From NCBI RefSeq assembly GCF_003957745.1, contig NZ_CP020373.1, positions 1,612,001 through 1,676,000 of the forward strand: a stretch of DNA of 64,000 bases, read 5' to 3'. A program made the translations under genes and the position numbers. This document shows positions 1-6,799 of the stretch, piece by piece (position 1 is the stretch's first letter; each line of letters starts with the position of its first letter). Origin of the DNA: Shewanella khirikhana. GTDB taxonomy: Bacteria > Pseudomonadota > Gammaproteobacteria > Enterobacterales > Shewanellaceae. The notes beneath the pieces were generated by a model. That model was not told the DNA's origin. It saw nothing but the letters and a program-made list of their open reading frames with translations, and did no database searches.

Positions 1-44
1 TTCAAACAAGAATCTTAAAATCCAGTCGATGCAGGAGCTTAGCT

Positions 45-575
45 ATGGCTAGATACCTTACCGGAACAATGACATTGGCTCGCTGCTCGCCAAACTCCCA
101 ACGCCCGCGGCGCAATAGGGCGGCATCGCTTGTTTATGCCCTTGGAATGTCGGCGATGTTGGCGCTGGTGTCAGCCTTACCCGTGCAGGCTGAGTATGAT
201 GAGCAGCTTGCGACGCAAGCCGGCGCCGACGATTACGGCATGAAAACCTATGTAATGGCGTTTTTAAAGCGTGGCCCCAATCGCAGTGGCAGTGACGATG
301 AAAGGGCCAAATTACAGCGGGCGCATCTTGATAACATTAATCGCCTGGCCGAAGCAGGTAAGTTGGTGTTAGCCGGGCCATTTTTGGACGATGGGGAGCT
401 ACGGGGAATTTATATTTTTGATGTAAGCACGGTGGATGAGGCAAAGCTGCTTACCGAAAGCGATCCGGCCATCAAGGCTGGCAGTTTGGTGATGGAACTG
501 GTGCCCTGGTATGGCTCGGCGGCATTAACGCAAATCGGTGAACTGCACGGCAAGTTTGCCAAAAAGCAGATTTAA
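45..575 (+). CDS. Exported YCII-domain (YciI-like) protein
   Basis: A 176-residue protein with a signal-peptide-like N-terminus: basic residues around 20-25, a hydrophobic run to about 48, and a probable signal peptidase site after PVQA (residue 49). The mature part looks like a YCII-related domain, with the family-like stretch LVLAGPFLDDGELRG and a C-terminal LVMELVPWYG. YCII domains have a ferredoxin-like fold and mostly unknown roles, so no reaction is claimed. The ATG at 45 has AGGAG about 9 bases upstream. The long n-region means ATG 69 or 147 remain possible starts. It converges on yfaE with only 13 bases between them and no clear terminator. Confidence 0.75.
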   Translation: MARYLTGTMTLARCSPNSQRPRRNRAASLVYALGMSAMLALVSALPVQAEYDEQLATQAGADDYGMKTYVMAFLKRGPNRSGSDDERAKLQRAHLDNINRLAEAGKLVLAGPFLDDGELRGIYIFDVSTVDEAKLLTESDPAIKAGSLVMELVPWYGSAALTQIGELHGKFAKKQI

Positions 576-588
576 AAAGCTGGGGAAA

Positions 589-942
589 TCAATCGACAAG
601 CACTTGCTCGGCTTTGGCATTCAATGCCTGTGGCCGGGCAATGGTGTCTGCGCCTTTGGGGCTCAGCGCCAGATTTAAGTCCGAATCGGGAATGCAGCAG
701 CACGGCAGGCATTCGTCGGCTTCAAGGGCGGCGAGTGGCTCTGAGAAATACTGCACATTGCCACTGAGCACCTTGGTTTTACAGGCACCACAAAATCCGC
801 TTCGACATTCAGAGAAGATGCGGATTTTTTTAATTTCCAGCGCTTCAAGCAGTGACTGCTGCTGTCCATTGAACAGCAGCACCGGCTGGCCCTGAAGGCT
901 GACGATAGGGGCCTTTTTAAAGGTCAAAATCGGAGAACTCAT
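589..942 (-). CDS. yfaE: [2Fe-2S] ferredoxin YfaE, class Ia RNR cofactor maintenance
   Basis: A plant-type [2Fe-2S] ferredoxin of 117 residues. The cluster ligands are visible in CRSGFCGACKTKVLSG, with the fourth cysteine in the later CLPCCC stretch. YfaE supplies electrons for rebuilding the diferric-tyrosyl radical of NrdB, which fits its place as third gene behind nrdA and nrdB. I chose the ATG at 942, giving MSSPILTFKK, because the open frame further upstream is only nrdB read in another frame. An ATG two codons earlier (948) is an alternative. The gene overlaps the 3' end of nrdB by 26 bp, which suggests translational coupling. Confidence 0.85.
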   Translation of the reverse strand: MSSPILTFKKAPIVSLQGQPVLLFNGQQQSLLEALEIKKIRIFSECRSGFCGACKTKVLSGNVQYFSEPLAALEADECLPCCCIPDSDLNLALSPKGADTIARPQALNAKAEQVLVD

Positions 943-2047
943 TTTCATCGACAGAGGCGTCAATCTGACCCACCAGGTAGGAGGATACTTCCACTTCCTG
1001 AGGCGCCACCTGCACGGCATCACTTTCGAGCCAGTTCTTCATCCACGGCAGTGGGTTGGTGGACTCTGGGTATGGCAGTGGCAGGTTTACTGACTTCATC
1101 CGTTGGTTGGTGATGTACTCAACGTACTGACACAGAATTTGCTCGTTCAGACCAATCATGGAGCCATCTTTAAACAGATACTTGGCCCATTCTTTTTCCT
1201 GCTCGGCGGCGCGCAGGAACAGCTCGTACGCTTCCTGCTGACACTCGGCGGCAATTTCCGCCATTTCCGGATCGTCCTTGCCACCCTGCATGATGTTGAG
1301 GATGTGCTGAGTGGAGTTCAGGTGCAGCGCTTCATCACGGGCAATAAGACGGATGATTTTGGCGTTACCTTCCATGAGCTTACGCTCAGCGAAGGCGAAC
1401 GAGCAGGCAAAGCTGACATAGAAGCGAATGGCTTCCAGCGCGTTTACCGACATCATGCACAGGTACAGCACTTTCTTCAGCTCACGCACTGTCACTTCAA
1501 CCAAATGGCCATCCACAGTGTGGGTGCCTTCACCATGGAGGTGATAAATTTGGGTCAGCTTGATGAGCTTGTCGTAATAGGCCGAGATATCCGCAGCGCG
1601 CTTGAGGATTTCCTGGTTCACCACTATGTCGTCAAATACCACTGATGGGTCGTTGACGATGTTACGGATGATATGGGTGTAAGAGCGCGAGTGAATGGTC
1701 TCGGAGAACGACCAGGTTTCAATCCAGGTTTCCAGCTCAGGCAGTGATACCAGCGGCAGGAAGGCCACGTTGGGGCTGCGGCCCTGAATGGAGTCCAGCA
1801 GGGTCTGATACTTGAGGTTGGAAATAAAAATGTGCTGCTCGTGCGGTGGCAGTTTACCGAAGTCGATTTTGTCACGGCTGACATCCACTTCTTCCGGTCT
1901 CCAGAAGAAAGACAGCTGCTTTTCAATCAGTTTTTCGAACACTTCGTAGCGTTGCTGATCATAACGGGCAACGTTTACGGACTGGCCGAAAAACATAGGT
2001 TCGCGGGTGGCGTCGTTGGGAGTCTGACAAAAAGTTGAATAAGCCAT
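917..2047 (-). CDS. nrdB: Ribonucleoside-diphosphate reductase class Ia, beta subunit
   Basis: The radical-generating small subunit of aerobic ribonucleotide reductase, 376 residues, as in E. coli NrdB. The radical tyrosine sits in SRSYTHIIRN, and the di-iron carboxylates and histidines are in the usual helices (for example DEALHLNSTQH). The C-terminal tail ENEFSDFDL is the part that docks on NrdA. The start is ATG 2047 (MAYSTFCQ). The extra 15 codons upstream in frame run back through a stem-loop and lack similarity. It is the second gene of nrdA-nrdB-yfaE, 71 bp after nrdA, and overlaps yfaE. Confidence 0.97.
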   Translation of the reverse strand: MAYSTFCQTPNDATREPMFFGQSVNVARYDQQRYEVFEKLIEKQLSFFWRPEEVDVSRDKIDFGKLPPHEQHIFISNLKYQTLLDSIQGRSPNVAFLPLVSLPELETWIETWSFSETIHSRSYTHIIRNIVNDPSVVFDDIVVNQEILKRAADISAYYDKLIKLTQIYHLHGEGTHTVDGHLVEVTVRELKKVLYLCMMSVNALEAIRFYVSFACSFAFAERKLMEGNAKIIRLIARDEALHLNSTQHILNIMQGGKDDPEMAEIAAECQQEAYELFLRAAEQEKEWAKYLFKDGSMIGLNEQILCQYVEYITNQRMKSVNLPLPYPESTNPLPWMKNWLESDAVQVAPQEVEVSSYLVGQIDASVDENEFSDFDL

Positions 2048-2066
2048 GATGTTTCGTTCCGGTAAA

Positions 2067-2084
2067 AGGGGGCAATGGCCCCCT
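2067..2084 (-). other. Stem-loop between nrdA and nrdB
   Basis: A perfect 7-bp stem AGGGGGC/GCCCCCT with a 4-base loop, 20 bp before the nrdB start. On the minus strand the stem is followed by TTTTA, so it resembles a weak terminator or an RNA-stabilising element that could set the nrdA:nrdB ratio. That role is an inference. Confidence 0.5.
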
Positions 2085-2118
2085 GTTAACACCTAAAGTT
2101 CCTTTTAACCTTACCTGC

Positions 2119-4407
2119 TTAAATCTTACAGGCGCCGCCGGCACAGCCGTCGTCTTCTTTCTCAACCACGGCAATGTCTTCGTGTTGATCGGAAGCACCG
2201 TCACGGGTGTTATGGTAGTAAAGGGTCTTGAGGCCCAGTTTGTAGGCGGTCAGCAGATCTTTAAGCAGCAGCTGCATCGGCACTTTACGACCTTCAAACT
2301 TGGCTGGGTCATAGTTGGTGTTGGCAGAAATGGCCTGATCCACGAACTTCTGCATAATGCCTACCAGCTGCAGGTAACCATCGTTGGATGGCATCTGCCA
2401 CAGCAGCTCGTACTCGTGACGCAGCGCATCAAAGTCAGGTACTACCTGCTTGAGCTGACCATCTTTACTGGCCTTCACCGAAATCAGACCACGTGGTGGC
2501 TCGATACCGTTGGTGGCGTTGGAGATCTGCGATGAGGTCTCGGATGGCATCAGCGCAGACAGGGTAGAGTTACGCAGACCGTGGCGCTTGATGTCTTCAC
2601 GCAGGCCTTCCCAGTCCAGATGCAGCGGCTCAGAGACAATCTTGTCCAGATCGCGCTTATAAGTGTCGATTGGCAAAATACCCTGAGAATACGTGGTCTC
2701 GTGGAACGCAGGGCAGGCGCCTTTCTCTTTGGCCAGATTCATCGAGGCTTTCAGCAGGTTGAACTGAATGGCTTCGAAGGTCTTGTGAGTCAGGTTGTTG
2801 GCGCTGCCATCGGAATAGCGCTTGCCGTTTTTAGCCAGGTAGTTGGCGAAGTTAATCACACCGATACCCAGAGTACGACGGTTCATAGAGCCAAGCTTGG
2901 CGGCCTTGATAGGGTAGTCCTGATAGTCCAGCAGGCTATCCAGGGCACGTACGGCCAGATCGGACAGACCTTCGAGCTCTTCGAGGTTATCGATGGCACC
3001 CAGGTTCAGCGCTGACAGGGTACACAGGGCGATTTCACCATTGGTGTCGTCCACGCTTTCCAGTGGCTTGGTTGGCAGAGCAATTTCCAGACACAGGTTG
3101 GACTGACGAATTGGCGCCACGCTTGAGTCGAACGGGCTGTGGGTGTTGCAGTGATCCACGTTCTGAATGTAGATACGGCCAGTTGAGGCGCGCTCCTGCA
3201 TCATCAGCGAGAAGAGTTCAACCGCCTTCATGGTCTTCTTGCGGATGCTGCTGTCCTGCTCGTACTTGGTGTACAGGCGCTCGAACTCGTCCTGATCTTC
3301 AAAGAAGGCGTCGTACATGCCTGGCACGTCGGATGGGCTGAACAGGGTGATGTTCTCGCCCTTGATCAGACGCTGGTACATCAGCTTGTTGAGCTGCACG
3401 CCGTAGTCCAGATGACGGATACGGTTATCTTCCACGCCACGGTTGTTCTTCAGTACCAGCAGGGATTCCACTTCCAGGTGCCAGATTGGGTAGAACAGGG
3501 TGGCTGCGCCGCCGCGAACGCCGCCCTGAGAGCAGGACTTCACTGCGGTTTGGAAATACTTGTAGAACGGCAGACAGCCGGTGTGGAAGGCTTCGCCGCC
3601 ACGGATTGGGCTGCCCAGGGCACGGATGCGACCGGCGTTCACGCCGATACCGGCACGCTGACTGACGTACTTCACGATGGAAGACGCAGTGGCGTTGATG
3701 GAATCCAGGCTGTCGCCACACTCGATCAGTACGCAGGAGCTGAACTGACGGGTAGGGGTGCGCACGCCGGACATAATCGGCGTAGGCAGGGAAATCTTGA
3801 AGGTAGATACCGCATCATAGAAGTCTTTCACGTACTTCAGACGGGTTTCTCTTGGATAACCGGCAAACAGGCAGGCGGCCACCAGAATGTAGAGGAACTG
3901 GGCGCTCTCGTACACTTCGTGGGTTACGCGGTTTTGCACCAGATACTTACCCTCAAGCTGCTTAACGGCAGCGTAAGAGAAGTTCATATCACGCCAGTGA
4001 TCGATATAGCTGTCGAGGATATCCAGCTCTTCCTTGGTGTAGTCTTCGAGGATATGGCGGTCGTACTTGCCCATGTCCACCAATCTGGCCACGTGCTCAT
4101 ACAGTTTTGGCGGCTCAAACTGGCCAAACGCTTTTTTGCGCAGGTGGAAGATGGCCAGACGGGCTGCCAGGAATTGATAGTCAGGAGACTCGGGCGAAAT
4201 CAAATCGGCCGCGGCCTTGATGATGGTTTCGTGGATGGCTTCAGTCGGGATGCCATCAAAAAACTGCAGGTGCGATCGCAGCTCTACTTCAGAAACCGAA
4301 ACATTCTTTAAGCCTTTGGCTGCCCAGGTAACTACGCGGTGGATTTTGTCGAGATCGATCTGCTCGCGCTCACCACTGCGTTTAGTGACTGTCATGTTGC
4401 TATTCAT
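2119..4407 (-). CDS. nrdA: Ribonucleoside-diphosphate reductase class Ia, alpha subunit
   Basis: The catalytic subunit of aerobic ribonucleotide reductase, 762 residues (E. coli 761). It reduces NDPs to dNDPs together with NrdB. An N-terminal ATP cone starts VTKRSGEREQIDLDKIHRVV. The active-site motif SNLCLEI provides the Asn/Cys/Glu set, and the redox cysteine appears in CVLIECGDSLDS. The C-terminal thioredoxin-reducible pair is in CAGGACKI. ATG 4407 gives the expected N-terminus. The gene leads the operon nrdA-nrdB-yfaE and has paired NrdR boxes upstream. Confidence 0.98.
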   Translation of the reverse strand: MNSNMTVTKRSGEREQIDLDKIHRVVTWAAKGLKNVSVSEVELRSHLQFFDGIPTEAIHETIIKAAADLISPESPDYQFLAARLAIFHLRKKAFGQFEPPKLYEHVARLVDMGKYDRHILEDYTKEELDILDSYIDHWRDMNFSYAAVKQLEGKYLVQNRVTHEVYESAQFLYILVAACLFAGYPRETRLKYVKDFYDAVSTFKISLPTPIMSGVRTPTRQFSSCVLIECGDSLDSINATASSIVKYVSQRAGIGVNAGRIRALGSPIRGGEAFHTGCLPFYKYFQTAVKSCSQGGVRGGAATLFYPIWHLEVESLLVLKNNRGVEDNRIRHLDYGVQLNKLMYQRLIKGENITLFSPSDVPGMYDAFFEDQDEFERLYTKYEQDSSIRKKTMKAVELFSLMMQERASTGRIYIQNVDHCNTHSPFDSSVAPIRQSNLCLEIALPTKPLESVDDTNGEIALCTLSALNLGAIDNLEELEGLSDLAVRALDSLLDYQDYPIKAAKLGSMNRRTLGIGVINFANYLAKNGKRYSDGSANNLTHKTFEAIQFNLLKASMNLAKEKGACPAFHETTYSQGILPIDTYKRDLDKIVSEPLHLDWEGLREDIKRHGLRNSTLSALMPSETSSQISNATNGIEPPRGLISVKASKDGQLKQVVPDFDALRHEYELLWQMPSNDGYLQLVGIMQKFVDQAISANTNYDPAKFEGRKVPMQLLLKDLLTAYKLGLKTLYYHNTRDGASDQHEDIAVVEKEDDGCAGGACKI

Positions 4408-4547
4408 CGAAGATAGGCCTTATAGATTGGTATTGCCCAACATATCCCTGTAAGCAATCGTCACTCAAAATCCCTGAAACACCGCTGGATGCCGAAAGAA
4501 ACACCGTTTCGAGGAGAACGTCTCTGGTGTGTGAGATTGCTACCAAT

Positions 4548-4594
4548 ACACAAGATATGGTGCTTATTAAAAGTTAAGATACAAGATAGTGAGG
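4548..4594 (-). promoter_or_regulatory. Pair of NrdR boxes upstream of nrdA
   Basis: Box 1 at 4548-4563 (ACACAAGATATGGTGC) matches the NrdR consensus acaCwAtATaTwGtgt at about 13 of 16 positions. Box 2 at 4579-4594 (ATACAAGATAGTGAGG) matches about 10 of 16. They begin exactly 31 bp apart, three helical turns, which is the spacing known for NrdR sites. NrdR represses ribonucleotide reductase genes when dATP is high. The boxes lie 141-187 bp upstream of the nrdA start. Confidence 0.75.
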
Positions 4595-4632
4595 TGAGAG
4601 GGTATTTGCAAGTAGGAAATCTTTGGAGAAAC

Positions 4633-4641
4633 TGTGGATAT
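4633..4641 (-). promoter_or_regulatory. DnaA-box-like 9-mer upstream of nrdA
   Basis: On the minus strand this reads ATATCCACA, one mismatch from the DnaA box TTATCCACA. DnaA is known to bind upstream of nrdAB in E. coli, so the position is sensible, but one degenerate 9-mer is weak evidence. Confidence 0.35.
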
Positions 4642-4745
4642 CTTGAGGAAAAACCGAAACGTTAGTAGAGGCTAACTTTGAAGGTCAGTTTCTGTGTGCC
4701 ATGTCACTTGTATGACAGTTTTTTGACCGTGTCAGATCTCGGTAT

Positions 4746-4770
4746 CGATCGCTTATCTTGCAAGCGATCG
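4746..4770. repeat. 9-bp perfect inverted repeat
   Basis: CGATCGCTT, a 7-base spacer, then AAGCGATCG. It lies about 150 bp downstream of gph and 340 bp upstream of nrdA. There is no T-run, so it is not a typical terminator; an operator or cruciform is possible. Confidence 0.5.
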
Positions 4771-4920
4771 CGCCGGGAAGATCTGCTGGCAAAATAACCA
4801 GCCTCAGCACAGCCGGACGACTTTAGTTGGCTGTGGTCTGCGCACCTTAAGGGAAGGCGTGCTTATCCTTAAGGCCGCACTGATTGTGTTGCCTGTTAAC
4901 TGGCCCTCGCAAGCCCAAAC

Positions 4921-5601
4921 TCATAACCCAAGTTGTGTTAGAAGCGACAGCGGATGCGCAAGCGTCACATCCACAGGCCAGCTGTGGATATCATCGCCGG
5001 CGCTGATATAGCCCCAACTTGCGAGCGCGGCCGTCATGTGCGCTGCGCGGGCGGCTTCCATATCCCGTTTGGCATCACCAAGGTAAACAATGTGGCGGGC
5101 AGCGCGATTAAGCTGGCTTGCGGCCAGCAGCATGGGCGCGGCGTCTGGTTTCCCGCGGGTGACACTATCGCCACTGATTAAGGCTCTACAGCTTGAAGCC
5201 AGGCCAATGCGCTCAATCAGCGGCCTGGCAAAGCAGGCGGCCTTGTTGGTCACTATGCCGTAGGGGATATGTGCGCGGCCAAGGGCATCCAGCAGCGGCG
5301 CTATCCCTTCAAACAGCTGGCAATGGCGGCCATTGACTTCGGCGTAATGTGACAGCAGCGATTGCTGCAATAAGCTGGCCTGCTGGTCGGGAATCGATGG
5401 CTTGGCAGCACGCACCAGCGCCATACTGCCGTGTGAGGCCGCGTGACGCACCTCATCCAGCAGAACACTGGCGAAACCTGCGTCATTGAGGGCAAGGTTG
5501 AGCGCAGCCACCAGATCCGGCGCTGTATCGACAAGCGTGCCGTCTAAATCGAACAGCACTCCCATTTGTGTGACTGCTGCCGGGTCAGTTAGTGACGCCA
5601 T
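4921..5601 (-). CDS. gph: Phosphoglycolate phosphatase-like HAD hydrolase
   Basis: A haloacid dehalogenase superfamily phosphatase, 226 residues from ATG 5601. Motif I with the nucleophilic Asp is FDLDGTLVDT. Motif II/III elements (GIVTNKAA, then KPDAAPMLLAA) and motif IV (YLGDAKRDMEAARAA) follow in order. Gph hydrolyses 2-phosphoglycolate produced during DNA repair. Placement behind ubiG on the same strand matches the ubiG-gph pairing known in related bacteria. The longer open frame begins at a TTG (5649) inside ubiG. ATG 5601 leaves 22 bp after the ubiG stop. Substrate identity within the HAD family is inferred from synteny. Confidence 0.82.
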   Translation of the reverse strand: MASLTDPAAVTQMGVLFDLDGTLVDTAPDLVAALNLALNDAGFASVLLDEVRHAASHGSMALVRAAKPSIPDQQASLLQQSLLSHYAEVNGRHCQLFEGIAPLLDALGRAHIPYGIVTNKAACFARPLIERIGLASSCRALISGDSVTRGKPDAAPMLLAASQLNRAARHIVYLGDAKRDMEAARAAHMTAALASWGYISAGDDIHSWPVDVTLAHPLSLLTQLGL

Positions 5602-5623
5602 TGTGCTTTCGGCCGCAAGCGGG

Positions 5624-6337
5624 TCAATCAAGGGGCTTTTCCGTGGCAATCATGTAATTCACATCCACCCGGGATGTGTAGCGGAAGGTGCTGGTGAGCG
5701 GATTGTAGGTCACGCCAATGGCGTCCTTGCACAGAAGCTCTGTGTGGTCGACCATCTCAATCAGCTCAGACGGCTTGATGAACTTGCCGTGGTCGTGGGT
5801 ACCCACCGGCAGCATTTTCAGCAGGTACTCGGCACCGAGAATGGTTTCGACATAGGAGCGCAGATTGCGATTGATGGTGGAGAAAAACACAAAGCCGCCT
5901 GGCTTTACCATGTCGCAGCAGGCCTGGATAACCGACAGGGGATCGGGCACATGCTCCAGCATCTCCATGCAGGTGACTACATCATAATGCTCAACGTGGC
6001 TCTCGCGATGGCCTTCAGCGGTGGTTTGCAGGTAATCCAGCGAGACACCGGTTTCCAGCGCGTGCAGTCGGGCGACTTCCAGTGGCTCAGTGCCCATGTC
6101 AATGCCGGTGACCTCAGCGCCGATACGCGCCATGCTTTCAGACAAGATGCCGCCGCCGCAGCCCACATCCAGCACCTTTTTACCGAACAAACCACCACAG
6201 GTCTGATCGATATAGTTAAGCCGCAATGGGTTTAACTGATGCAAGGGTTTGAATTCGCCATCGGGATCCCACCAACTGGCGGCCATCTTTTCGAATTTGG
6301 CAATTTCCTGGGTATCAACGTTCATGACTTCTGACAT
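5624..6337 (-). CDS. ubiG: Ubiquinone biosynthesis O-methyltransferase
   Basis: An SAM-dependent methyltransferase of 237 residues that carries out the two O-methylations of ubiquinone synthesis. The SAM-binding motif is DVGCGGGILSESMA. The N-terminus has the UbiG signature IAKFEKMAASWWDPDGEFKP. I chose ATG 6337 (MSEVMNVDTQEI). The 64 extra upstream codons have no family similarity and would occupy the promoter region. The gene is divergent from gyrA and followed by gph. Confidence 0.95.
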   Translation of the reverse strand: MSEVMNVDTQEIAKFEKMAASWWDPDGEFKPLHQLNPLRLNYIDQTCGGLFGKKVLDVGCGGGILSESMARIGAEVTGIDMGTEPLEVARLHALETGVSLDYLQTTAEGHRESHVEHYDVVTCMEMLEHVPDPLSVIQACCDMVKPGGFVFFSTINRNLRSYVETILGAEYLLKMLPVGTHDHGKFIKPSELIEMVDHTELLCKDAIGVTYNPLTSTFRYTSRVDVNYMIATEKPLD

Positions 6338-6556
6338 AGCGGCCCCGAAATTCGGTCGGGCAAGGCTCCGGCGCACAGGCAGGTAACCAAGCGGATTTTC
6401 TATTAATGTGGCGCCATTATATCTATTCCGTTGCGTAAACGAAGTGCAAAGCGGTGCGGCGACCGTCAAACACAGTAAATAAGGCGTCACAGATGCTTTT
6501 TTAAGCGTTAGAGGGTAAAAATTCAGCAATCAAAACCCAATCCACACTCGAGCTAA

Positions 6557-6577
6557 AAAAAGCCTTATCGGCTTTTT
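6557..6577 (+). terminator. Terminator-like hairpin upstream of gyrA
   Basis: AAAAAGCC, loop TTATC, GGCTTTTT. It is short, with only three GC pairs, and symmetric so it could act on either strand. No known gene ends nearby; it may be a transcriptional barrier between the divergent ubiG and gyrA promoters. Confidence 0.4.
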
Positions 6578-6695
6578 GGCAGCATTTGCATCGAGATGAT
6601 AAAAATAATAACGCCTTTTCAATAGCATAAACTTGATTTTCATCATGACTGAGACAGTCATTTTCCCCCTGCCACGGGAGAATCGAATCAGGGGG

Positions 6696-6723
6696 TTTCG
6701 ACATTAAATTACTGTGTTAGAAT
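6696..6723 (+). promoter_or_regulatory. Predicted gyrA promoter with extended -10
   Basis: An extended -10, TGTTAGAAT (TG at 6715-6716, hexamer 6718-6723), with a poor -35 TTTCGA 16 bp upstream. It lies 77 bp before the gyrA ATG. An extended -10 often compensates for a weak -35. Confidence 0.45.
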
Positions 6724-6799
6724 GCCAAATCACGTTTGAAGGCTCGACAATGACACGGAAAACGACTTGTCAGCTAATTTTCAGGGGATCGAGCAGTTT

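Larger units (their letters stand above)
4408..4920. other. nrdA upstream region, no gene
   Basis: A 513-bp gap between gph and nrdA (both minus strand). It contains two NrdR boxes, a DnaA-box-like 9-mer, a 9-bp inverted repeat at 4746-4770, and two CCTTAAGG palindromes near 4846-4875. I see no open frame with coding character. This gap presumably carries the nrdA promoter and the end of the ubiG-gph transcript. Confidence 0.7.
6338..6799. other. ubiG/gyrA divergent promoter region
   Basis: 462 bp without a convincing gene. It holds a short terminator-like hairpin at 6557-6577 and a likely gyrA promoter at 6696-6723. A 67-residue open frame on the minus strand (6501-6704) has no recognisable features and is not accepted. 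Confidence 0.6.

Noticed and set aside
3412..4311. 299-codon plus-strand frame
   Set aside because: Antisense to nrdA, with no recognisable features.
4765..4772. GCGATCGC octamer, like cyanobacterial HIP1
   Set aside because: Occurs only a few times here and is part of a local inverted repeat.
6501..6704. 67-codon minus-strand frame in the ubiG/gyrA gap
   Set aside because: No ribosome-binding site, spans a terminator-like hairpin and the likely gyrA promoter.
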